NCBI GenBank assembly: GCA_022414725.1 | Contig: CM039466.1 | Location: 37,540,936-37,604,935, forward strand | Reading direction: 5' to 3' | DNA: 64,000 nt | DNA from: Microglena sp. YARC | Lineage: Eukaryota; Chlorophyta; Chlorophyceae; Chlamydomonadales; Chlamydomonadaceae | In this document: positions 54,087-64,000 of the stretch, piece by piece | Position numbering within the stretch: the stretch's first letter is position 1 | Layout: every line of letters starts with the position of its first letter | Position numbers and translations under genes: made by a program | Notes under the pieces: model-generated | Told to the model about the DNA's origin: nothing | What the model saw: the letters and a program-made list of their open reading frames with translations, nothing else | Databases searched by the model: none

Positions 54087-55240
54087 CTGAACTCCCAATT
54101 ATAAACTCCCTCCATAACGAACACACGCTACGGTACCAGGGTTGTTCAGGAGGACCCTCTGCTCTGCGTCCTGAGACGCAACCAATTGTGTAGCCTGCGT
54201 CCTGAGACGCAACCGACCCATAGCCTGCGTCCTCCGATATAACCATCCCACTGAAGCTGCGCCTGCGACGCTACGGACCCTTGGACGTTGCGTCTGCGAA
54301 GCAGGACGCAGCGTCCTGAGCAACCTTGTATGGTACAGTCCATATGTATGATACAGTCCAGGGTTAGCCTACTAGGCTAAAGAGACTTTCCCAACCTCGA
54401 ATAATTAAAAACATTTCTATATAAACAGGAGGGGCTAATCGAAACCACCACTAGTCCTGAACTTGTACCAAACGAATCATAAACCTGGAGTCTATGACGG
54501 AGGACCTGCGATCCAATGATCTAAATGTAATTTAATTGAGCCCTAAAATACAACGAGTGCTGCTCTTAGCACTGTAAATCTAAATGTAATTTAATTGAGC
54601 ACTGTAAATCTAAATGTAATTTAATTGAGCACTGTAAATCTAAATGTAATTTAATTGAGCACTGTAAATCTAAATGTAATTTAATTGAGCACTGTAAATC
54701 TAAATGTAATTTAATTGAGCAGTGTAAATCTAAATGTAATTAATTGAGCAGTGTAAATCTAAATGTAATTTAATTGATCACTGTAAATCTAAATGTAATT
54801 TAATTGAGCACTGTAAATCTAAATGTAATTTAATTGAGCACTGTAAATCTAAATGTAATTTAATTGAGCACTGTAAATCTAAATGTAATTTAATTGAGCA
54901 GTGTAAATCTAAATGTAATTTAATTGAGCACTGTAAATCTAAATGTAATTTAATTGATCACTGTAAATCTAAATGTAATTTAATTGAGCACTGTAAATCT
55001 AAATGTAAATTAATTGAGCACTAAAATACAACGAGTGCTGCTCTTAGCACTGCGCGTCTTTTTGCAGTCTAGCCTATGCACTAGGTATCCCAAGCATACA
55101 CCAGAAATAGGGGTGATCCTGAGTATGAACATATTTCAAGTTTCAAATTTCAAACTTCAGTTCAAGGAAGCTGGCAAGCTTATGAAGTTTTAAAAAGACA
55201 CAATGGACTTTTTACTCTAGAAACATGAGGATAAGGGTCA

Positions 55241-55312
<72 letters not shown>

Positions 55313-56905
55313 GGCTTTGATGAAACCTGGGAATAAGGCCGCGCATCGGTTTTCAAGGGTCCCTCATAAACTGCACTTAAGCATGTCGATAAGAAACACA
55401 GTTTCCTCTATATTCTGGCAATTAGCGTGGGAAGCATTCTGGGACGCATCTAGCAACATAGCAACTACCTCACTGTGGCCCAGTTCAGCGCCTTTGTCAA
55501 GGCCTGCCCATCTTGACAATTGGCATTCGCAGCATGCTGTGAAGCACCCAGCAGCATACGGACTATGCCTCCATGGCCAAGCTGAGCTGCCTTCATGAGA
55601 GCTCGCCCATCCTGGCAGTTTGCATGGGCGGCATGCTGTGGGGCATCCAACAGCATGCGCACTATCTCGCAGTGGCCTAGTCCTGCTGAATACAGCAGCG
55701 CCTGTCCATCTTGGCAATCCGCGCGGGCAGCGTGCTGCGGAGCACCCAGCAGCATGCAGACGATCTCGGTGTGGCCTAGCTGTGCTGCCTTAATCAGCGC
55801 TTGCCCGTTCTGGCAATCTGCATGGGCAGCATGGTGTGTGGCATTTAGCAGCATTTCAAAATCTCGCTATGACCCCCAAGAACGGACTCGATGAGTGCTA
55901 GCCCATCTCGGCAATCTGCATGGGCTGCATGCTCTGGGGGCATCTAACAACAAGTGCACCATCTCCTTGTCACCCTCAAGCACTGCATAGAGCAGTGCTA
56001 ACGAGACTTGGCAATCTGCCCTCGCTGCGTGCTGAGGGGCATCTAACAGCATACGCACTATCTCACTGTGGCCTTTGCGCACTGCGTGCAGAAAGGCCTG
56101 TCCATCTCGGCAATCTGCACAGGCAGCATTCTGTGGTGCATCTAGCAGCCTACGCACTATGTCACTGTGGCCCCCTAGTACTGCACATAGTAGTGCCCGT
56201 CCATCTTGGCAGTCAGCGTGGGCTGCATGCTCTGGGGCATCCAGCAGCATTCCCACTATTTCATTGTACCCTCGGAAACAAGCTTCCCACAGGGCGCCCC
56301 CATCTTGGCTGTCTGCACGGGCGGTATGCTGAGGGGAATCCAACAACAGTTGCACTATCTTGCTATGGCCTCTGCGCACTGCATGCAGCAACGCCACCTG
56401 CCGCTGGCCAAAAAACCGTTCAGGAGGACGGGACCGTTTACGTCTGGGCTGGGCCGAAACATGCAATACCTCGTACAAATTCCGGTCCCAAAAAACCAGA
56501 CACCTGATTGGCCTCAATGTTCTTGCATCAAATTCTTAAACAAAAACATCAATCTACATACATGCATTTCATTACATTACAGAAACGTTCAATACTGCTT
56601 TAAAATCAAGAACCCTTCAAAAACTCTCTTTTTCGTCACTTCATAGTTAACAATGCTAAATCATCAATCGATTCAATGGAATTCAACTGATTTAAAGCCT
56701 CCAGGCGCCCTTCAAATTTAATCTTATTCGAATCGATACAATTTAAAGCAATTACATGCATTCAAATTACGTCAATTAAATTAAATGGAAAGGAATAAAT
56801 CGAATTAAAATAACACAGCATTAAACACAATTCAATTGATTTAATTAAATACATTGATTTAAAGATTCGAATCATTTCATTCGGGACGCGCCTCCAGGCG
56901 CCCTT
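53593..56905. repeat. Ankyrin-array unit E
   Basis: Satellite copies at 54525-55010 (~16). MITE, G run and (GTCT)n as in the other units. Confidence 0.9.
55364..56517 (-). pseudogene. Ankyrin-repeat gene copy E (three frameshifts)
   Basis: Same frame as C and D, broken by single-base indels near 55489, 55854 and 55939. Upstream end from spacer as in copy B. Confidence 0.8.
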
Positions 56906-57337
56906 AATTAGTGTTTGTGTAACTATAGCTTCTATCCTCTGACATCAAGTCGCATACGTAATATATGTAAAACTGACTCCTAGGGTTTACTCTAAGCTTC
57001 CTGGGGGTCGCTGTACTTAAAGATTGCCACTCGATGTCTGGTATTTTATACACGTTTTTTTTTTGCATGTTTCCTGAGTCAATCTTGCTCAGTGACATCT
57101 GGTTTATCATGAAGGGTATTATTTAAAACTTATATAATACCTCACCTCTGAATGCATCTTGTTAATCCATGAGACCAAGATTGTTTGTTGCTATCTCTGG
57201 TTGCTAACTTTGCCATTAGAACATTCTCTAGCAATGTAGGCACGGAGGCAGAGATGATTAATTGCGAGCGTCATTCATTACAGAATCATTGGCCTGCCCA
57301 TTAAATACTTGACACAAGCCCTTGCCACTGAAAAACA

Positions 57338-57369
<32 letters not shown>

Positions 57370-57371
57370 TT

Positions 57372-57402
<31 letters not shown>

Positions 57403-58441
57403 GCTGAACTCCCAATTATAAACTCCCTCCATAACGAACACACGCTACGGTACCAGGGTTGTTCAGGAGGACCCTCTGCTCTGCGTCCTGAGACGCAACC
57501 AATTGTGTAGCCTGCGTCCTGAGACGCAACCGACCCATAGCCTGCGTCCTCCGATATAACCATCCCACTGAAGCTGCGCCTGCGACGCTACGGACCCTTG
57601 GACGTTGCGTCTGCGAAGCAGGACGCAGCGTCCTGAGCAACCTTGTATGGTACAGTCCATATGTATGATACAGTCCAGGGTTAGCCTACTAGGCTAAAGA
57701 GACTTTCCCAACCTCGAATAATTAAAAACATTTCTATATAAACAGGAGGGGCTAATCGAAACCACCACTAGTCCTGAACTTGTACCAAACGAATCATAAA
57801 CCTGGAGTCTATGACGGAGGACCTGCGATCCAATGATCTAAATGTAATTTAATTGAGCCCTAAAATACAACGAGTGCTGCTCTTAGCACTGTAAATCTAA
57901 ATGTAATTTAATTGAGCACTGTAAATCTAAAATGTAATTTAATTGAGCACTGTAAATCTAAATGTAATTTAATTGAGCACTGTAAATCTAAATGTAATTT
58001 AATTGAGCACTGTAAATCTAAATGTAATTTAATTGAGCAGTGTAAATCTAAATGTAATTTAATTGAGGCAGTGTAAATCTAAATGCTAATTTAATTGATC
58101 ACTGTAAATCTAAATGTAATTTAATTGAGCACTGTAAATCTAAATGTAATTTAATTGAGCACTGTAAATCTAAATGTAATTTAATTGAGCACTGTAAATC
58201 TAAATGTAAATTAATTGAGCACTAAAATACAACGAGTGCTGCTCTTAGCACTGCGCGTCTTTTTTGCAGTCTAGCCTATGCACTAGGTATCCCAAGCATA
58301 CACCAGAAATAGGGGTGATCCTGAGTATGAACATATTTCAAGTTTCAAATTTCAAACTTCAGTTCAAGGAAGCTGGCAAGCTTATGAAGTTTTAAAAGAC
58401 ACAATGGACTTTTTACTCTAGAAACATGGGGATAAGGGTCA

Positions 58442-58521
<80 letters not shown>

Positions 58522-58572
58522 GGCTTTGATGAAACCTGGGAATAAGGCCGCGCATCGGTTTTCAAGGGTCCC
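56906..58572. repeat. Ankyrin-array unit F, non-coding part
   Basis: AT-rich segment, (GTT)n and G run (57340-57402), MITE (57454-57645), ~12 satellite copies (57838-58215) and (GTCT)n (58443-58521). Confidence 0.9.
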
Positions 58573-59964
58573 TCATAAACTGCACTTAAGCATGTCGATA
58601 AGAAACACAGTTTCCTCTATATTCTGGCAATTAGCGTGGAAAGCATTCTGGGACGCATCTAGCAACATAGCAACTACCTCACTGTGGCCCAGTTCAGCCG
58701 CCTTTGTCAAGGCCTGCCCATCTTGACAATTGGCATTCGCAGCATGCTGTGAAGCACCCAGCAGCATACGGACTATGCCTCCATGGCCAAGCTGAGCTGC
58801 CTTCATGAGAGCTCGCCCATCCTGGCAGTTTGCATGGGCGGCATGCTGTGGGGCATCCAACAGCATGCGCACTATCTCGCAGTGGCCTAGTCCTGCTGAA
58901 TATAGCAGCGCCTGTCCATCTTGGCAATCCGCGCGGGCAGCGTGCTGCGGAGCACCCAGCAGCATGCAGACGATCTCGGTGTGGCCAAGCTGTGCTGCCT
59001 TAATCAGCGCTTGCCCGTTCTGGCAATCTGCATGGGCAGCATGGTGTGGGGCATCTAGCAGCATTTTCAAAATCTCGCTATGACCCCCAAGAACGGACTC
59101 AATGAGTGCTAGCCCATCTCGGCAATCTGCATGGGCTGCATGCTCTGGGGCATCTAACAACAAGTGCACCATCTCCTTGTCACCCTCAAGCACTGCTTAG
59201 AGCAGTGCTAACGAGACTTGGCAATCTGCCCTCACTGCGTGCTGAGGGGCATCTAACAGCATACGCACTATCTCACTGTGGCCTTTGCGCACTGCGTGCA
59301 GAAAGGCCTGTCCATCTCGGCAATCTGCACAGGCAGCATTCTGTGGTGCATCTAGCAGCCTACGCACTATGTCACTGTGGCCCCCTAGTACTGCACATAG
59401 TAGTGCCCGTCCATCTTGGCAGTCAGCGTGGGCTGCATGCTCTGGGGCATCCAGCAGCATTCCCACTATTTCATTGTACCCTCGGAAACAAGCTTCCCAC
59501 AGGGCGCCCCCATCTTGGCTGTCTGCACGGGCGGTATGCTGAGGGGAATCCAACAACAGTTGCACTATCTTGCTATGGCCTCTGCGCACTGCATGCAGCA
59601 GTGCCCGTCCATCCTGATAGTCTGCATGGGCCGCATGTGGGTGGTCTTCTAGCAGAATTTTTGCCAGTTCCGGGTGCCCAGTGTTTGCCACCATCAGCAG
59701 CGCTCCATTGGCGTCTTCCACTGATCCCAATCCGGTCACGAGCTCTTGAGACACGCCGAATTTGCTGTGCTGAAGAGCGCGTGAGAGGGCGCAGGTTATG
59801 TTGCCCCTGTGTCTGCTGAGGACGATGTCTGCAAGGTTGTGCTGCACGAGTGTATGCCACGAGCGACAGACGGTGGATATGTTGCAAATAGGGGGGTCCA
59901 GACGCAGGGCGCGCAGCACGATATCTGCGACTACCTCGGCTGGAAGATAGCTTTGCCCCTCCAT
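58573..59964 (-). pseudogene. F-box/ankyrin protein gene, parental copy with a nonsense codon
   Basis: Only copy with its own N-terminus: MEGQSYLPAEVVADIVLRAL ... VCRSWHTLVQ, an F-box-like segment at residues ~6-45. F-boxes bind Skp1 in SCF ubiquitin ligases. Then come about eleven ankyrin repeats to the stop at 58573. One change (plus-strand cactgcttag for cactgcatag in all other copies) turns a tyrosine codon into TAA at 59197-59199. This leaves a 255-residue front half and a 206-residue back half in the same frame. Full length would be ~463 residues. Differences from the other copies elsewhere (LLDAPHHAAH for LLNATHHAAH) show it is older or not homogenised. A shortened F-box protein with five or six repeats may still be made. 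'Pseudogene' is therefore a cautious label. Confidence 0.75.
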
Positions 59965-60880
59965 CGTACAGAAACCCTAGGACACGACGGTGCAGGCACG
60001 AGGCCTCGTCGAATCAGCTGCGCGATCCTGATAGAGGTGGTGAAATGAAGGAAATGAAATAATGAATGGAAATTAGGACGTGACGGGAATTAGAGTTCAC
60101 GAGGTAACCTGGGAAGCGCCAGGGAGGATAAACAAAATATAAAGTAAAGATATTCGCTTCATTGCTTTCTTGTTCTCACCCTTCGATTCCCAATCGGAGA
60201 ATGGTCGTTGGAATTCCTCACAAACTGTGGAGCGGGCCTGGCAATTGGTTGTCTTTGGCAATGTTATGTTACGGTGTTATCCATTCTATCCAGAAGAGAC
60301 ATGCGGTGTGGCGGAGCACGAGCCGTCATACGTGGCAAGGTGCGTGTTCGTCCGATCCGGGGTTCTAGCTCAAGCCATTATAGTCTTTGAATGTACCTTC
60401 CAAGGCTGTGAAGGTACTGACGAAGCCTTACTGAATTCGAGAGGAAAGTATTAGAGCCATATTTCCCATTCTGAGAGTAGAAAAAGTGATTTGTTCGCGT
60501 TTACATTTTCCTGGCAATACTTTGTTTACTGCCGAAGACGTCGAGTAGCCAAATTGCCGGCTGAAACTATGTAACCAAGCCCAAGTTCAAGTCCAACCCA
60601 TCCAAGACTGTGTCAATCACTTCTTCGGCATTCTTTACTCGACGTCCTTTATCTTCTTCTTCGTCCAGGAGAAAAAAAGGAAACCCTACCCCATGCCTAA
60701 AAAACTGAGGAGAGCTGACCCCTCCTTAAAAATAAACTAGCATCTGAGCCCGTCGTACCGACGGGCAGACCACCCCCGTGGCCACGTCAGCGACAGGTGT
60801 CGAAAAATCGAGATCCGAAACCACTGAAACCAAAAGCCCAACTGCCTGGGCCAAAAGGGCTAAACCATATCACGGCCGCT
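59965..60880. other. Region upstream of the F-box gene, no gene recognised
   Basis: Should contain the promoter of the minus-strand F-box gene. 60530-60600 shares gccaaattgccggctgaaac and tatgtaaccaagcccaagtt with 18050. 60749-60770 is an inverted repeat (gcccgtcgtaccgacgggc). Short plus-strand frames at 60162-60454 are not recognised. Confidence 0.4.
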
Positions 60881-61010
60881 CTACTTTAAATAATAAGATA
60901 AGAGGCGCGACTTGAAATTAGATATGGATTCTGAGTCTGTACACAATGGCGCACACAACGGCATCCTGAAAGTCCTTTCAAAACTAAAAAAAACGCGGAT
61001 GTCCCAAACA
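60881..61010 (-). mobile_element. Possible 3' scrap of a non-LTR retrotransposon
   Basis: Minus-strand frame ends RMPLCAPLCTDSESISNFKS, then RLLSYYLK and a stop. It resembles the common reverse-transcriptase tail 'LP..IR...S...FKSRLK..L'. Only ~35 residues, no polymerase motif; weak. Confidence 0.3.
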
Positions 61011-61741
61011 GGGATGGTGTGATGGTCAAAATACTCACCCACCCATCCATACTCACCGATTGACCCACCCACCCACATTATCAACCCATTACCCCCCCCA
61101 CCCCACACCCACACACACCCACATTATCAACCCATTACCCCCCCACCCCCCCTCCCTGGGTCTTAAGGGTGTAGAGGACTGGCATCACCCCTGCTCCAGC
61201 CCCTCGCAACACTAGCAATGATGCGAGCACCCAGCTCCCGAAAACACTGGCAGCATCCCCATGCTTTGGATTCTTTTTTGAATGAAAGTATTTCACCCAG
61301 AAGGATGGGTCTTGGGCTAGCCTTAGACAAAACACCTGTATTGTTCAACAAATGGTCTCTAGATGACTTGCATCAACCCCACTCCAGCCACTCACAACAC
61401 TAGCAATGATGCAAACACTCCAGCCCCCGAAAACACTGGCAGCATCCCCATGCTAATATTTGTGTTGAATGACAGTATTTCACCCAGAAGGATGTGTCTT
61501 GGGCTAGCTGTCGACAAAACACATATATTGTTCAACAGATGGTCTCTAGAGGACTGGCATCACCCCCCCTCCAGGCACTCGTAACACTAGCAACGATGCG
61601 AGCACCCCAGCTCCCGAAAACACTGGCAGCATCCCCATGCTTACAATTCATTTTTGCAATGAAAATATTTCACCCCAAAGGATAGGTCTCCTTGTGCTAG
61701 CCTTCAACACACAAATCTGTATTGTTGAACAGATCTTGTTG
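61011..61741. repeat. CCCACC-rich run and three ~200-bp tandem units
   Basis: 61030-61150 repeats cccacattatcaacccatta. Three units of ~200 bp follow (about 61160-61345, 61346-61548 and 61549-61735): ggcatcacccctgctccagc, acactagcaatgatgc, gaaaacactggcagcatccc, atttcacccagaaggat, ttgttcaaca. Confidence 0.8.
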
Positions 61742-63170
61742 ATATATATATATATATATATATATAAAAAGAAATCATGGTCGTGGTCGTGGTGGTCGTG
61801 GTGGTCGTGGTGGTGTCATCATCGCTTACCCACGTGCCATGGGCGTGCGAAGTGTAACCGACTTGCAACCGACTTTCCTTCAAACCCAACTCGCAACACC
61901 CCGTCCAGTGAAATTTTCAAATACCAAAACTGCAGATGCGCAAAGCTAAGCGCGCGCGTTCATTTCATCCCCACATTGCCTCCCATACTATGACTGCAAG
62001 CAATTGAGATCCAGAAGATCCTCTCCTCGGAGGTCATCTGCTGACCCTCGCTTTGCATGGCGCTCAGAATAATCGTTTCAGTTCATTGCTTCTTCACGGA
62101 GCATGCGACCATGATGCATGCCAACGGTCCTAATGGACAGGAGGGCCCGCAACAACGCCAGCCAGCGCTCAAAGCGAGCTTGCATGAGCAAGGAAGAACT
62201 GGACAGAGCCGGGCAGAGCCAACAAGAGACGACGTGATGCCCACGCTGCCCGACCCGAGGAGTTACGCCAGGCTCATAATCAAGCCGGACGTGAACAACG
62301 CGATCCCATGCCTCAGGATGAACGCGAAGCTGCTAAGCTGCTCTTAAACAAGCCAGACGTGAAGACTTTGCTTTCTAACCTCCGGAGTTACGCCAGACTC
62401 ATAATCAAGCCAGACCTTCAGATCGTCATGGTTTTTCATCCGCCTGCGAGCGTTGCCACCGTTCATCTCACGCATGCGCACTTTCGCCTTGCCATCGCAT
62501 CGCCTCCGTCATGGTTGGCTGGTTGTTGCGATTAATTCGACTTTGTTCAGATCGCCACGGCCATTCCGTGCCTCTGCACACTCTCGCGCTTGCACCTCTC
62601 ATCCCATATATAAAAGCTCTTTTCGTTGTGTCGAATATCGTGAAATACGATTTGTGCTGTTCCAAGAGTTGACCGACTATATATATACCAACTGGGGCAC
62701 TGCACGAGAAGATGAAACTGCAAGTTTGTAGCTTTGGAATAGCACTGGTCCGGTGTTCTCGGGGCGATCGGGATCTGAGCGTTCCCAAGTTGTTGGTCTG
62801 CACTTTCCCCTCTTTCTGCAAGATTAAATCCCACAGCCGGAGTGAAGGGTATGAGGTAGGAAGGAGCAGAGTGTGTGTGCGTGTTAGTGGTTGGGGGAAG
62901 GGTGGCTTTTGGGGGCAAAGGTGAGAGAAAGAGAGTGTGTATGGATTGGGTAGGAAGAGGCCGGGGGAAGTAGATACTGTGGGTCTGTATGTGTGTGGGT
63001 GTGGGTGGGTGTGGGTGTGTGTGTGGGGGGATGGAATACGTGTATGACAGGGGGGGGAGGCCACAGCTGAAGCAGAAGGGGTAAAGGTAGAGAGAAGAGG
63101 TGTGCGTCTGAAAGTGCGGGGGGAGAGGGAGTGCTGGTGTGGCCACCGGCCACACGGGCTACCATACTAG
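61742..63170 (+). mobile_element. Helitron-like non-autonomous element, copy 2
   Basis: Begins in (TA)n then aaaaagaaatcatggtcgtgg, as copy 1. Ends with an 8-bp-stem hairpin gtgtggcc-acc-ggccacac (63137-63155) and terminal CTAG before TA. It shares (gtcgtgg)n, taaccgac and cccacagc with copy 1. 62180-62340 in a shifted frame reads as an R/E/A/Q-rich stretch (RRRDAHAARPEELRQAH, then QDEREAAKLL). That is the sort of sequence found near the N-terminus of Helitron Rep proteins, but far too short to prove it. Confidence 0.6.
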
Positions 63171-63219
63171 TATATATATATATATATGGCAAGGACAGGT
63201 AGGACTAGTATCACTCCCA
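63171..63219. other. Downstream flank of RCE1
   Basis: (TA)n target tail and ~30 bp before the RCE1 stop codon on the minus strand. Confidence 0.4.
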
Positions 63220-63501
63220 CTACAAGAACACTCCTGCAGTGGTGTGTGTCCCATAGCACGACTTGTACAGCTCTGCACTGGTGAGGGGTCCAAACAATGC
63301 GATGAACATGATCACCCCCAGTACGGTGAGCGCCAAGGACCTGTGGGGACCCAACTGGTGGGCCATGTCACCAAAGGGAGGCACACCCAAGAAGTTGGCG
63401 AAGGAGTGGACTAGCACAGGTGCTAGGAGGCTGCCAGTGGACAAGAAGAGGTATGTCTCGTACCAACCGAAGATGGTGGTGTAGGTGAACTGGAATCCAA
63501 C
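63220..63501 (-). CDS. RCE1: CAAX prenyl protease 2 (RCE1/FACE2), last exon only
   Basis: 93 residues from the acceptor ctccag to the stop. RCE1 is an ER membrane protease that removes the last three residues of prenylated CAAX proteins. Visible: FQFTYTTIFGWYETYLFLST, then LLAPVLVHSFANFLGVPPFG. The conserved H and N of HSFAN correspond to the catalytic HxxxN of the RCE1/CPBP family. A hydrophobic segment (LALTVLGVIMFIALFGPLTS) follows, and a short polar tail. The E-rich catalytic motif and the other membrane segments lie in exons right of the window. Confidence 0.85.
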   Translation of the reverse strand, partial: VGFQFTYTTIFGWYETYLFLSTGSLLAPVLVHSFANFLGVPPFGDMAHQLGPHRSLALTVLGVIMFIALFGPLTSAELYKSCYGTHTTAGVFL

Positions 63502-63660
63502 CTGGAGTGATTGCGGGAAAGATGGTTGTGTGAGTGGACTGGAATCCAAACTGGGAGTGATCGCGGGAAAAGATGGAGTGAATGAAGTGGAATCCAAAAT
63601 GGGAGTGATTGCGGGAAAGATGGTGGTGTGAGAGAAGTTGAATCCAACCTTGGAGTGACT
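63502..63660 (-). repeat. 5'-edge copies of the RCE1 last exon
   Basis: Three ~50-bp units (near 63540, 63588 and 63640) repeat, on the minus strand, the acceptor side caatcactccag and the first bases of the exon (gttggattccag). Variants are tttggattcc and ttttggattcc. Confidence 0.85.
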
Positions 63661-64000
63661 GTGGGGGTAGGGTAGGGTAGAGTGGGGTGGGGGTAGGGAA
63701 GGGTGGGGGTAGGGTAGGGGTAGGGCAGGGGTAGGGTAGGGTAGGGTGGGGGTAGGGTAGGGTAGGGTGGGTAGGGTAGGGTGGGGTGGGGGTAGGGGTA
63801 GGGTAGGGGTAGGGTAGGATGGGGTAGGGCAAGGTGGGGGTAGGGTAGGGTAGGGTAGGGTAGGTAGGGTAGGGTTGGGTTGGGTAGGGTAGGTAGGTAG
63901 GGTAGGGTAGGGTAGGGTAGGTAGGGTAGGGTAGGGTAGGGTAGGTAGGGTGGGGGTAGGGCAGGGCAGGGTAGGGCAGGGTAGGGTGGGGGTAGGGTAG
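63661..64000. repeat. (GGGTA)n satellite to window end
   Basis: Pentamer gggta with ggggtagggt and gggtgg variants, in the RCE1 intron. It is not the TTTAGGG telomere heptamer. Confidence 0.9.

Overview
This is nuclear DNA of an intron-rich eukaryote, most likely a green alga. Four conserved plant or general eukaryotic genes can be read across GT-AG introns. They are a DEG8-type chloroplast lumen protease, an EAPP-family protein, the 18S rRNA dimethyladenosine transferase DIM1, and the C-terminus of the CAAX protease RCE1. The plant-type telomere heptamer CCCTAAA also occurs inside introns. The species is not certain. A prasinophyte with a repeat-swollen genome, such as Cymbomonas, is only a guess.

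Layout: 922-16633 (+) holds nine exons of the DEG8-like protease, including a 24-nt microexon; its N-terminus lies upstream of the window. 20362-21000 (-) is the EAPP homologue. 23158-38540 (+) is DIM1, with seven recognised exons and one short segment not found. 39000-40550 is a graveyard of dispersed elements, including a hAT-like MITE with a visible empty site and a foldback element. 40551-59964 is a tandem array of six ~3.1-3.4 kb units, each with an ankyrin-repeat reading frame on the minus strand. Only the last unit keeps an F-box start, and that copy carries a nonsense codon. 60000-63190 holds a LINE-like scrap, 200-bp repeats and a Helitron-like element. 63220-63501 (-) is the last exon of RCE1, which runs off the right end.

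The striking property of the window is how its introns are built. At most exon boundaries in all four unrelated genes, the junction itself (tens of bases of exon edge plus splice site plus intron flank) has been tandemly copied into the intron. Upstream arrays carry copies of an exon's 5' edge and end in the real exon. Downstream arrays begin with the real exon and carry copies of its 3' edge with its donor site. Copy number runs from 1 to about 36. The copies decay with stops, frameshifts and poly-G expansions, while the single full exon keeps frame and phase. This explains most of the proline/histidine/glycine-rich shadow reading frames and most intron length.

Only about 4-5 kb of the 64 kb is coding. 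The rest is junction-derived minisatellite, microsatellite, very long G/C homopolymers, MITEs, tRNA-like SINEs and two related Helitron-like elements. All coordinates and copy counts were read by eye.
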